From: Malaciobacter mytili LMG 24559
GTDB lineage: Bacteria > Campylobacterota > Campylobacteria > Campylobacterales > Arcobacteraceae
Assembly: GCF_003346775.1 (NCBI RefSeq)
Contig: NZ_CP031219.1
Coordinates: forward strand, 496,001 to 560,000
Length of the DNA: 64,000 bases
Reading direction: 5' to 3'
The translations under genes and the position numbers were made by a program. The notes below the pieces were generated by a model. The model did no database searches. It saw only the letters and a list, made by a program, of their open reading frames with translations, and had not been told where the DNA came from. Positions 32,983 through 42,310 of this stretch are shown piece by piece. Every line of letters begins with the position of its first letter. Positions within the stretch are counted from its first letter, which is position 1.

Positions 32983-34215
32983 ATGTTCGGTTCTGTTTCT
33001 AAAAAAGAATTAGAAATTATTGATAAATATTTTGAGCAATTCGTAAAATTTGTACAATATAAACAAAATAGTTTTAATTATATTCACTCTACGGGTAATA
33101 AAAGTATTGATGAGATGTTTGTAAAGTGGAATAAATTAATTTGTGATACAGATAAACAAATAAAAGATGATATTAAAGTTATTGGAGAGATTGTTTTAAC
33201 TACAGATAAAGTAGAACAAGGTATTTTTAGATGTAGAGTAAAAGCAGATACTAAAAATCCTATGGTTTTTACTTTAAAAGATACAGTAAATAAAATGCTT
33301 GATACTTTAGAAACTCATATGAAAAATCTAGAATCAACACTACAAAGCTACGCAAATAATGATTTTACAAAACAAATAGAAATATCACCAACACTAAAAG
33401 CAAGAATGTTGTCAGTAATGCAAGGAGTAAATGCTTTAGGAAAAGCATTAGCAACAGGAGCAAAAAATAACCTAGAAAATGGACAAATGCTAGAAAGAAA
33501 CTCAAATACAATGAAAGCATCAATGAATAATCTAGCAGCAAAAGCAAATGAACAAGCAGCGTCACTAGAAGAAACAGCAGCAGCAGTAGAAGAGATAACA
33601 TCAATAACAAGAAATAATGCAGAAAATGCAAATAAAATGGCACAACTAAGTACAACAGTAAGAGGCTCAGTAACAAATGGACAAGAATTAGCAAGTAAAA
33701 CAGCCCTATCAATGGATGAAATAAATCAACAAGTAACTTCAATAAATGAAGCAATAACAGTAATAGATCAAATAGCCTTTCAAACAAATATCTTAAGTTT
33801 AAATGCAGCAGTAGAAGCAGCAACAGCAGGAGAAGCAGGGAAAGGATTTGCAGTAGTAGCACAAGAAGTAAGAAACTTAGCAAATAGAAGTGCTCAAGCA
33901 GCAAAAGAGATAAAAGATTTAGTAGAGAATGCAACAAATAAAGCAAATGAAGGGAAAGTAATATCTGATAATATGATAAAAGGATATGAAGAGCTAAATG
34001 TGCATATAAATGAGACAATACATATAATAGAGAATGTAAGTGCAGCATCAAAAGAACAGATGACAGGAATAGAACAAATAAATGATACAATCACAATGTT
34101 AGATAGAGTAACACAAGAGAATGCAAATGAAGCAACACAAATATCAAATATAGCCTCAGATGTATCATATATGGCAAAAGAGTTAGTAGATGATGCAAAA
34201 AGTAAGAAGTTTTAA
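32983..34215 (+). CDS. Cytoplasmic methyl-accepting chemotaxis protein
   Basis: 410 residues without a transmembrane helix or recognisable periplasmic domain. The N-terminal ~100 residues are a soluble sensory or linker region; a HAMP-like stretch (about 95-150) leads into the signalling hairpin with [20 protein letters not shown] (about 263-282) and [19 protein letters not shown]. There is no CheR-binding pentapeptide. From about 33330 the codon use changes sharply to A-ending codons and stays so into the next gene. The PAS protein just downstream is probably its sensory partner, as in the bipartite CetA/CetB energy taxis receptor. Confidence 0.92.
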   Translation: MFGSVSKKELEIIDKYFEQFVKFVQYKQNSFNYIHSTGNKSIDEMFVKWNKLICDTDKQIKDDIKVIGEIVLTTDKVEQGIFRCRVKADTKNPMVFTLKDTVNKMLDTLETHMKNLESTLQSYANNDFTKQIEISPTLKARMLSVMQGVNALGKALATGAKNNLENGQMLERNSNTMKASMNNLAAKANEQAASLEETAAAVEEITSITRNNAENANKMAQLSTTVRGSVTNGQELASKTALSMDEINQQVTSINEAITVIDQIAFQTNILSLNAAVEAATAGEAGKGFAVVAQEVRNLANRSAQAAKEIKDLVENATNKANEGKVISDNMIKGYEELNVHINETIHIIENVSAASKEQMTGIEQINDTITMLDRVTQENANEATQISNIASDVSYMAKELVDDAKSKKF

Positions 34216-34227
34216 AGGAGGTGAGAT

Positions 34228-34626
34228 ATGGCAGCAGGACAAGAGACAGTATTAGATGAATATGCATTTTTAGTAAGTGAGACAGATTCAAAAGGGATAA
34301 TATCATTTGCAAATGATGATTTTTGTAAAATAGCGGAATATAATTTAGAAGAATTAATGGGGCAGCCACATAATATGGTAAGACACCCAGATATGCCAAA
34401 GAAAGCCTTTAAAAGTTTATGGGATAGTGTACAAAAAGGTGAGATATGGACAGGATATGTAAAGAATGCGACAAAATCAGGGGGATATTACTGGGTATTT
34501 GCAACAGTATATCCATTTGAGAGTTGTGATGGTTCAAAAGGGTATTTATCATGCAGAAGAAGAGCTTCTGAAGATGAAATTAAAGCCTCTGAAGAACTTT
34601 ATAGAAAATGGAAATTAGAAGAATAA
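34228..34626 (+). CDS. Stand-alone PAS protein, Aer/CetB-like
   Basis: 132 residues, almost entirely one PAS domain: DSKGIISFANDDFCKIAEY, LMGQPHNMVRHPDMPKKAF, then GYYWVFATVYPF. RHPDMP and the Trp/Tyr-rich strand are typical of FAD-binding PAS domains in Aer and CetB. It probably senses redox state and signals through the membrane-free chemoreceptor 12 bases upstream. The first ~110 residues share the A-ending codon bias of that gene, whereas the last ~20 return to normal. Confidence 0.87.
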   Translation: MAAGQETVLDEYAFLVSETDSKGIISFANDDFCKIAEYNLEELMGQPHNMVRHPDMPKKAFKSLWDSVQKGEIWTGYVKNATKSGGYYWVFATVYPFESCDGSKGYLSCRRRASEDEIKASEELYRKWKLEE

Positions 34627-34644
34627 CTTTTATAAGGAGATAAC

Positions 34645-35142
34645 ATGGAAAATAATTCAACAACAAATGTAGAAGAAAAAGAGATTATAGATTATGCTAA
34701 TACTAGCGAATATATGACATTTGAATTAGGTGCAATGAAATATGCAATAGAGTTACCTAAAATTAGAGAGATTTTAACTTATCCTGATATTATCACACCC
34801 TTACCAAATACGGAAGATTGGGTAAAAGGACTTATAAACTTAAGAGGGGAAGTTGTTCCAATTTTGGATATTAGAATTAAATTTAATACGGGAAAACCTG
34901 TTTATAATTCAAATACAGCAGTAATTGCAGTAATTACTAAAGATAAAAGAATGATAGGAATAGTTGTAGATAAAGTAGATGATGTTCAAAGACTAGATAC
35001 TTCTGCTCTTGCTCCTGTTTCAGATATGGGTTCTGCAATTCCTTCTAAGTATTTAAAAGGTTTTGTAAGATTACAAAATAATCAAATGCTTGTTATTATG
35101 GATATTGAAGCAGTTGTACATAAAGATGAACTAAAAGATTAA
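34645..35142 (+). CDS. cheW: Chemotaxis coupling protein CheW
   Basis: 165 residues. CheW-like beta-barrel signatures: YMTFELGAMKYAIELPKIREIL, LPNTEDWVKGLINLRGEVVPILDIR (the conserved NLRG and PVIDL-like segments) and IGIVVDKVDDV. It bridges receptors to CheA at the receptor array. No CheA gene is in the window. It lies between the PAS protein and a receiver gene in the same operon. Confidence 0.96.
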   Translation: MENNSTTNVEEKEIIDYANTSEYMTFELGAMKYAIELPKIREILTYPDIITPLPNTEDWVKGLINLRGEVVPILDIRIKFNTGKPVYNSNTAVIAVITKDKRMIGIVVDKVDDVQRLDTSALAPVSDMGSAIPSKYLKGFVRLQNNQMLVIMDIEAVVHKDELKD

Positions 35143-35144
35143 AA

Positions 35145-35546
35145 ATGCAAGAAAAAATAGTTGAGTTAAGGAAATTAAAACTTCTTTTTGTTGAGGATGA
35201 AGATGATTTAATAAATATAATTACAGATACTTTAACAAAACTTCAAGCAAATTTTTTAACAGCACAAAATGGTCAAGATGCTTTAAAAATAGTTGAAGAG
35301 AATCCTGATATTGATGCTGTAATAACAGATATAAATATGCCAATTATGAATGGCTTAGAGATGATTAAAATCTTAAAAGAAAAAAATCCTTCAATCCCAG
35401 TTGTGATTATGTCTGCACATACTGAAATAGAATATATTGATAAAGCAAAAGAGTTTGGAGTAGAAAATTATCTACTTAAACCTTTTGATTTTATTAAATT
35501 TATTGAGTTGATTACAACAATGGAAATAAAAAAACATGGCATTTGA
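35145..35546 (+). CDS. Single-domain response regulator
   Basis: 133 residues, receiver domain only: VEDEDD, phospho-site VITDINMPIMNG, IMSAHT and LLKPFDF. Without output domain it may act in the chemotaxis phosphorelay. It starts 2 bases after cheW and overlaps the next gene by 11 bases. Confidence 0.92.
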   Translation: MQEKIVELRKLKLLFVEDEDDLINIITDTLTKLQANFLTAQNGQDALKIVEENPDIDAVITDINMPIMNGLEMIKILKEKNPSIPVVIMSAHTEIEYIDKAKEFGVENYLLKPFDFIKFIELITTMEIKKHGI

Positions 35547-36915
35547 TAAAGAAGTTTTAAAAAGATTAAGAGCATTATATGTGGAAGATGATGATAATAT
35601 AAGAAATGAATTATCTTCCTTATTATCTAATTTCTTTGGAAAAATCTATGTGGCTAAAGATGGGAAAGAAGGTCTTGAAACCTATTTAGAAAACAAAGAA
35701 AATATTGATGTAATAATTTCAGATATAAATATGCCTTATCTAACTGGTATAGAAATGATAAAAAAAATTAGAGAAACCAATAAAGATATTTCTGTGATTT
35801 TTACCACTGCATATTCTGATACTGCCTACTTAGCTGATGCAATTAAATTAAAAGTATATGAGTATATTGTAAAACCTATTGATATTAGAAATTTACTAGT
35901 AGTGCTTAATGAATTAGCAACAATTCTTTATCAAAATGATTTAATTGCAAAACAAAATATTGAGTTAGAAAAATATAAAGATGTTATTGATGCAAATAAT
36001 ATTGTTATTAAAACTAATGAAAATATGCAAATAACTTATGTAAATGAACTTTTTTGTAAAACTACAGGTTTTTCTAAAGAAGAGCTTTTAGGTAAAGAGT
36101 TAAATTTTTTAAAGCACCCTGATACTGATCCTCAAATCTATAAAGATATTTACTCTAGTATTTTAAATAGTAATAAAGAGTGGAAAGGTAGAATTAAAAA
36201 TATTACTAAAGAAAATGGTTATTATGTAAGTGATACTTATGTAATTACTACTACAAATGATAATGGCACAATTACAGGCTCTTTTTGTGTTCAAAATGAT
36301 ATTACTGAAGAGTTAAATAAAAAAAGAGAAGTTCAATTGGCTCTTATGAAAGATAAGGGTGATATTTTTATTAAAAGTAAAGCAGGTTCTGCTGAACAAA
36401 CTGTAATTATAAATAATTTAAAAGCAGATATAAATGAACTAGAAAGAGAACTAGTTAATCTAAGAGTTGAAAGAGATAATTATTTATATAAAGTTGAAAA
36501 ATTAAGTAAAGATAATAAAAAATTAAGATCTGATTTAAGTTATTATATAAGTAGTTCTGAGAAAAATAAAAGTGTAAGTAATTTAACACTTAAAACAAAT
36601 AAAGAAAATGCTGATCTAAAAATAAAAGTTAAAAAATTAAATGCTAAACTTGAAGATACAATTGAATATTATGAAAAAAAATGTAAACAAATTGAAGTTA
36701 ATTCACAAATAGAAATTGATGAATTAGAACAAGAATTACATGATATAAAAAGTAAACTTGGTAAGATTGAAAATGCAGAAGTTTTAACTCAAAAAATTGA
36801 ATACTGGAAAGAAAAAGCTAAAAGTGAAGCTAAAAAGATTGAAAAACTTGAAAGAGAAATTATGAGGTCTTCTGATAAAGGTTTAATAGATAAGCTTTTT
36901 GGAATGGCAAAATAA
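35536..36915 (+). CDS. Response regulator with PAS domain and long coiled coil
   Basis: 459 residues. Receiver (about 8-125: VEDDDN, IISDINMPYLTG, KPID), PAS (about 145-265: KTTGFSKEELLGKE, LKHPDTD), then about 180 residues of strongly charged coiled coil (280-450) ending KGLIDKLFGMAK. No DNA-binding, GGDEF, EAL or kinase domain is present. The coil suggests a scaffold or localisation output in the chemotaxis cluster. It overlaps the preceding receiver by 11 bases and ends in a strong palindrome. Confidence 0.88.
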   Translation: MAFDKEVLKRLRALYVEDDDNIRNELSSLLSNFFGKIYVAKDGKEGLETYLENKENIDVIISDINMPYLTGIEMIKKIRETNKDISVIFTTAYSDTAYLADAIKLKVYEYIVKPIDIRNLLVVLNELATILYQNDLIAKQNIELEKYKDVIDANNIVIKTNENMQITYVNELFCKTTGFSKEELLGKELNFLKHPDTDPQIYKDIYSSILNSNKEWKGRIKNITKENGYYVSDTYVITTTNDNGTITGSFCVQNDITEELNKKREVQLALMKDKGDIFIKSKAGSAEQTVIINNLKADINELERELVNLRVERDNYLYKVEKLSKDNKKLRSDLSYYISSSEKNKSVSNLTLKTNKENADLKIKVKKLNAKLEDTIEYYEKKCKQIEVNSQIEIDELEQELHDIKSKLGKIENAEVLTQKIEYWKEKAKSEAKKIEKLEREIMRSSDKGLIDKLFGMAK

Positions 36916-36937
36916 AGTAGAAATTTCTACTTTATTT
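36910..36937. terminator. Loopless palindromic bidirectional terminator
   Basis: AAATAAAGTAGAAA directly followed by its reverse complement TTTCTACTTTATTT. Lies between convergent genes and includes both stop codons. Confidence 0.75.
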
Positions 36938-37457
36938 CAATAGAGATTATTTTTTGTTCAACTAAAGGTCTATTTCCTTGATATTGTCCATTTGTTGGAG
37001 TATTTTCTATTTTTCTAAGAACATCCATTCCTTTAGTTACATATCCAAATATTGTATGCTTTCCATTTAGCCAATATGCTGGAACTGTAGTAATGAAAAA
37101 TTGACTTCCATTTGTATTAGCTCCTGCATTTGCCATTGCTAAAATCCCTGGTTTGTCAAATACTGCATTTGGTGCGAACTCATCTTCAAAAGGTTTTTGC
37201 CAAATTGACTCTCCACCTCTTCCTGTACCAGTTGGGTCTCCACCTTGAATCATAAAGTTTTTAATTACCCTATGAAAAATTTGACCATTATAATAACCAT
37301 TTTTTGCATGTGTTGAAAAATTTTCAACTGCTTTTGGTGCCAAATCAGCCCTTAATTCAATTTCAATATCTCCCTTTGAAGTTTTAATTATTGCTGTTTG
37401 GGCATAAACTTGCATAGATAAAAATAGAGTTATTGTAAGAAAAAAAAGTTTTTTCAT
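36927..37457 (-). CDS. Exported cyclophilin-type peptidyl-prolyl cis-trans isomerase
   Basis: 176 residues with a signal peptide (LFFLTITLFLSMQVYAQ). The cyclophilin core is complete: FHRVIKNFMIQGGDPTGTGRGG (about 60-81), ILAMANAGANTNGSQFFIT and LNGKHTIFGYV. It catalyses prolyl isomerisation during periplasmic protein folding. Convergent with the chemotaxis operon. Confidence 0.94.
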   Translation of the reverse strand: MKKLFFLTITLFLSMQVYAQTAIIKTSKGDIEIELRADLAPKAVENFSTHAKNGYYNGQIFHRVIKNFMIQGGDPTGTGRGGESIWQKPFEDEFAPNAVFDKPGILAMANAGANTNGSQFFITTVPAYWLNGKHTIFGYVTKGMDVLRKIENTPTNGQYQGNRPLVEQKIISIEIK

Positions 37458-37587
37458 TATATCCCTTTGAATAAATTTTTTTTAGTATATTATTTATGGT
37501 TTTAATCTATTATTAAAAAGGATATTTTAGAATAATTTAATAATTGTTTGTTAAAATTCAAACAAGAATAAGCTATAAGGAAAAATT

Positions 37588-37950
37588 ATGCAAATGCCAT
37601 CAATGCCACAACCAACATTTTATATTTTTAAATGTGAACAAAGTGCACCTCCTGGGATGCCAAAACCTTCATGTGTTAATCAACAAACACAAGAATTATT
37701 TAACCACCTTGCACAAACACTTATGCAAAAGGGAGTTTTTGGACCAGTTCAGGCTATTAGAACTTCATGTTTAGGTAGATGCCAAATGGGTCCTGTTATG
37801 CTAGTTGAGCCTGGTCACTATATGTATAGCCATTTATCTAAGGAAAAAATAGATAAAATAGTAGAACAACATATATTAGGTGGAGAACCAGTAATTGAAT
37901 ATCTAATCCCAGAACAATTTTGGGGTGAACCAGTTAGTTTAGGAAAATAA
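37588..37950 (+). CDS. Thioredoxin-like [2Fe-2S] ferredoxin domain protein
   Basis: 120 residues. Four cysteines arranged as FKCEQ (16), KPSCVN (29), then TSCLGRC (62 and 66) fit the thioredoxin-like [2Fe-2S] ferredoxin family, with GPVMLVEPGHYMYSHL after the second pair. Cytoplasmic, no signal. Its redox partner is unknown. Followed after 10 bases by panD. A purine-rich AAGGAAAA serves as RBS. Confidence 0.87.
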   Translation: MQMPSMPQPTFYIFKCEQSAPPGMPKPSCVNQQTQELFNHLAQTLMQKGVFGPVQAIRTSCLGRCQMGPVMLVEPGHYMYSHLSKEKIDKIVEQHILGGEPVIEYLIPEQFWGEPVSLGK

Positions 37951-37960
37951 AGGGTTATAA

Positions 37961-38344
37961 ATGACATTTGATATGTTATATAGTAAGATACATAGAGCAA
38001 CAGTAACAGATGCAAATTTAAATTATGTAGGTTCAATTACTATTGATGAAGAGTTAATGAATGCTGCAAAACTTAGAGTTGGACAAAAAGTAGAAATTGT
38101 AAATGTTAATAATGGTGAAAGATTTGCAACTTATGTAATAAAAGGAAAAGCAGGTAGCAAAGATATGTGTTTAAATGGTGCTGCAGCTAGAAAAGTTGAA
38201 ATTGGTGATAAGATTATTGTAATTTCTTATGCTTCTTATTCAGAAGAAGAGTTAAAATCATATAAACCAACAGTAGTAATTGTTGATGAAAAAAACAATA
38301 TAGACACAATAACAAATGAACTTGTAGGAAGTAAAGATGTTTGA
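37961..38344 (+). CDS. panD: Aspartate 1-decarboxylase
   Basis: 127 residues. [21 protein letters not shown] shows the self-cleavage site Gly-Ser (24-25), where Ser becomes the pyruvoyl cofactor; [15 protein letters not shown] and LNGAAAR are also PanD signatures. It makes beta-alanine for pantothenate/CoA. It overlaps ybaB by 8 bases. Confidence 0.96.
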   Translation: MTFDMLYSKIHRATVTDANLNYVGSITIDEELMNAAKLRVGQKVEIVNVNNGERFATYVIKGKAGSKDMCLNGAAARKVEIGDKIIVISYASYSEEELKSYKPTVVIVDEKNNIDTITNELVGSKDV

Positions 38345-38657
38345 TGGAATGGATTTTAGTAAATTAAATCTAAATGATATGATGAACCAAGTTCAAGATA
38401 TGGCAAGTAAAGCTAAAGAGGAAAATGCTTCTAAAATCTTTACAGCAAAAGCTGGTGGAGGTATGGTAGAAATCTCTATAAATGGAAATAGTGAAGTTAT
38501 TGATTTACAAATAGATGATTCTTTACTTGAAGATAAAGATTCATTACAAATATTACTTATTTCGTGTATGAATGATGTAATAAAACAATCTGATGAAAAT
38601 AAAAAAATGATGGCCATGAGCATGTTAGGCGGAATGGGTTCATTTGGACAAAAATAA
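38337..38657 (+). CDS. YbaB/EbfC family nucleoid-associated protein
   Basis: 106 residues. Tweezer-like fold with [24 protein letters not shown] (the central conserved strands, about 37-60) and a Met-rich C-terminus. Binds DNA without strong sequence preference in studied homologues. Overlaps panD by 8 bases and is 3 bases before ispA. Confidence 0.9.
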   Translation: MFDGMDFSKLNLNDMMNQVQDMASKAKEENASKIFTAKAGGGMVEISINGNSEVIDLQIDDSLLEDKDSLQILLISCMNDVIKQSDENKKMMAMSMLGGMGSFGQK

Positions 38658-38660
38658 AAA

Positions 38661-39524
38661 ATGAAAGAATTATTAGTTAAATTTGAAGATTATTTATTAA
38701 ATAATCTTCCCTCTTCAAATACCTTTCATCCTCACTTTGAAAATGCCTTAGCTGATATGTTAAAAGCAGGTGGTAAAAGATTTAGACCTATGCTTTTATT
38801 ATCTATTGTTAAAGCATATAAAAGTTTATTGCTAAGTAACTCTATGCCAGTTGCTTTAGGTTTAGAGTATTTACATACTTATTCACTTGTGCATGATGAT
38901 TTGCCAGCAATGGATAATGCAGATTTAAGAAGAGGTTTTCAAACTTTACATAAAAAATATGATGAAGTAACAGCAATTTTAGTTGGTGATGCTTTAAATA
39001 CACATAGCTTTAATCTTATTGCAAATGCTTCATTAAGCAATGATATTAAAGTTGATTTAATTAAAACATTATCAAGTGATGGTGGAATTGATGGTATGAT
39101 TATTGGGCAAGCAATAGATTGCCATTATGAAAATCATAAATTAGAACTAAATCAATTGGAGTTTTTACATCTTCATAAAACAGCAAAATTAATAGCTGCT
39201 TCTCTTAAAATGGGAGCAATTATTTGTGAACTTGATTTAGCATTACAAGAGAGATTGTATAAATTTGGATTGGATATAGGTTTACTATTTCAAATACAAG
39301 ATGATATTATTGATGAGACGCAAACTGAAGAAGAAGCTGGAAAAACAACACAAAATGATATTGCTAAAAACTCTTTTGTAAACCTTTTAGGTTTGGAAGG
39401 TGCAATAAGTGCAGCTAATAAACTTGCATTTAAGTGTGAAGAGGAATTAAACTCTTTTGATACTAACTTACAAGATGCTTTAAAAGAGCTACTTTCAAAA
39501 TATCTACATAGACATAAAAAATAG
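38661..39524 (+). CDS. ispA: Farnesyl diphosphate synthase-type polyprenyl synthetase
   Basis: 287 residues. First Asp-rich motif DDLPAMDNADLRRG (about 79-92), GKRFRPML near 37-44, and the second motif QDDIIDET (about 214-221). The spacing with two extra residues in the first Asp motif is typical of bacterial short-chain synthases (IspA). It condenses IPP with DMAPP/GPP to farnesyl diphosphate for quinone and undecaprenyl synthesis. The gene precedes the groESL promoter. Confidence 0.93.
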   Translation: MKELLVKFEDYLLNNLPSSNTFHPHFENALADMLKAGGKRFRPMLLLSIVKAYKSLLLSNSMPVALGLEYLHTYSLVHDDLPAMDNADLRRGFQTLHKKYDEVTAILVGDALNTHSFNLIANASLSNDIKVDLIKTLSSDGGIDGMIIGQAIDCHYENHKLELNQLEFLHLHKTAKLIAASLKMGAIICELDLALQERLYKFGLDIGLLFQIQDDIIDETQTEEEAGKTTQNDIAKNSFVNLLGLEGAISAANKLAFKCEEELNSFDTNLQDALKELLSKYLHRHKK

Positions 39525-39557
39525 TGAAAAACTTTTAGTCAAATATGCTCAAACTAC

Positions 39558-39584
39558 TTGACAAAAAAAGAAAAATTTTATAAA
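39558..39584 (+). promoter_or_regulatory. groESL promoter
   Basis: TTGACA at 39558-39563 and TATAAA at 39579-39584, spaced 15 bases. The CIRCE operator begins 3 bases later, so the transcription start lies within it. Confidence 0.6.
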
Positions 39585-39586
39585 AT

Positions 39587-39613
39587 TTAGCACTCAAAAA
39601 AATAGAGTGCTAA
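39587..39613. promoter_or_regulatory. CIRCE operator (HrcA binding site)
   Basis: TTAGCACTC, 9 bases, GAGTGCTAA: an exact match to the CIRCE consensus. It sits at the expected transcription start of groES-groEL. HrcA represses heat-shock operons through this element; hrcA itself is not in the window. Confidence 0.97.
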
Positions 39614-39645
39614 TTTAATTTAAAAACTTGATAGGAGATACTATA

Positions 39646-39903
39646 ATGAATTTTAAACCATTAGGGGAAAGAGTTCTTGTGAAAAGAACTGAAGTTGAAA
39701 ATAAAACAGCAAGTGGAATTTATATTCCTGATAATGCAAAAGAAAAACCTCATACTGCAGTTGTAAAAGCAGTTGGTTCAAAAGTTGAAGATGTTAAAGT
39801 TGGAGACACTGTAGTATTTGAGCAATATAGAGGTACTGAATTTACTCTTGAGGGTGAAGAATATTTAGTATTAAATCTTGAAAATATTATTGGAGTAATG
39901 TAA
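39646..39903 (+). CDS. groES: Co-chaperonin GroES
   Basis: 85 residues from ATG 39646 (MNFKPLGERVLVKR); an in-frame TTG at 39628 would put the RBS AGGAGA inside the gene, so ATG is preferred. The mobile-loop region ENKTASGIYIPDNAKEKP and C-terminal LVLNLENIIGVM are standard. Caps the GroEL cavity. Controlled by the CIRCE site upstream. Confidence 0.97.
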   Translation: MNFKPLGERVLVKRTEVENKTASGIYIPDNAKEKPHTAVVKAVGSKVEDVKVGDTVVFEQYRGTEFTLEGEEYLVLNLENIIGVM

Positions 39904-39946
39904 GATAAGTTGCAAAGCAATTTATTTACAAAAAATATTTATATAA

Positions 39947-41590
<1,644 letters not shown>

Positions 41591-41605
41591 TAGATGTCTA
41601 TATCT

Positions 41606-41634
41606 GTCATTGTATCCTTTATGGATACAATGAC
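41606..41634 (+). terminator. Terminator hairpin after groEL
   Basis: GTCATTGTATCC, loop TTTAT, GGATACAATGAC: twelve perfect base pairs 15 bases after the stop, followed by a TATATTT stretch. Confidence 0.75.
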
Positions 41635-41655
41635 TATATTTCTAACCACCACAGT

Positions 41656-41674
41656 TGTCTAATTTTGACTAAGT
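41656..41674 (+). repeat. Left copy of a 19-bp direct repeat flanking the DHFR-family remnant
   Basis: TGTCTAATTTTGACTAAGT. Matches the copy at 42028-42046 at 17 of 19 positions. The copies bracket a decayed gene. Confidence 0.6.
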
Positions 41675-41742
41675 TCATTGTGGGAATATAATTTCTAATT
41701 TTATATTCATTTATAATCAATAAAAAGAAGTGAAAGATTTTT

Positions 41743-42010
41743 TTGTCAAATAAAGTATATATAGCGGTTAGTTAAGATGGATATATTGCGGATAAAAATG
41801 GTAGTGTTGATGATTAAGTATCGTACCAATAGACGGAGAAACTCAAACTAATTTTTTAAATTTTATTGATACTATTGATAGTTTAATTATGGGTAAAAAT
41901 TTAAAGGTTTTGGTGGAGAATGGCCATATAATAAAAAAGTATTTGAGATAGTAGATACTAAAATAGTTTTAGAGCTATTTATACAAACGCATTATGAAAG
42001 AAAAAAGTAA
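41743..42010 (+). pseudogene. Decayed dihydrofolate reductase/RibD C-terminal family gene
   Basis: Conceptual translation gives SNKVYIAVS-stop-DGYIADKNGSVDD, then after a frameshift LSIVPIDGETQTNFLNFID and TIDSLIMGKN, then after a second frameshift FKGFGGEWPYNKKVFEIVDT, ending at TAA 42010. VAVSLDGYIADXXGSVDW and the GGEWPY-like segment are typical of DHFR-family (RibD_C) proteins, so one TTA-to-TAA type stop and at least two frameshifts have broken it. The C-terminal half of the usual ~170 residues is missing or unrecognisable. The rest of the 720-base gap after groEL (to 42310) holds the terminator, the two direct repeats and AT-rich DNA in which I see no other gene. Confidence 0.7.
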
Positions 42011-42027
42011 TATTATCAAAATTAAGG

Positions 42028-42046
42028 TGTCTAAATTTGTCTAAGT
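42028..42046 (+). repeat. Right copy of the 19-bp direct repeat
   Basis: TGTCTAAATTTGTCTAAGT, followed directly by a further partial unit AGTCTAAAAAAG. Pairs with 41656-41674. Confidence 0.6.
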
Positions 42047-42310
42047 AAGTCTAAAAAAGTTACCCCCAAAAATTAATAAAGCATTTTTCCCCAACTCATT
42101 TCCTATCAAAAATTATTTTAATTTCTATATCTCATATGAATTGTTTTGAAATTTTAAAATGGGTAAAACAGCCAATTTCAAATATCTATAATAATATTAA
42201 AGATTAATTATACTTATATATATAGTTAGCTAAAATCATCATCAATTTTCATATCCTTTATAATATATTTTTATTTATGAGTGGTAGTTTAGTTTATCAC
42301 AGGAGAGATT

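Noticed and set aside
33365-34090. A 241-codon open frame on the minus strand, very rich in leucine.
   Set aside because: It lies opposite the chemoreceptor signalling domain and is open only because that block avoids T-ending codons; the product looks unlike any protein and there is no RBS.
37544-37774. A 76-codon frame overlapping the ferredoxin gene in another phase.
   Set aside because: The ferredoxin frame has the four-Cys signature and a good RBS; this frame has no recognisable features.
41635-42310. Possible tRNA or integron-type recombination site in the long gap after groEL.
   Set aside because: No cloverleaf can be drawn and the repeats do not match attC core sites; only the direct repeats and a pseudogene are supported.
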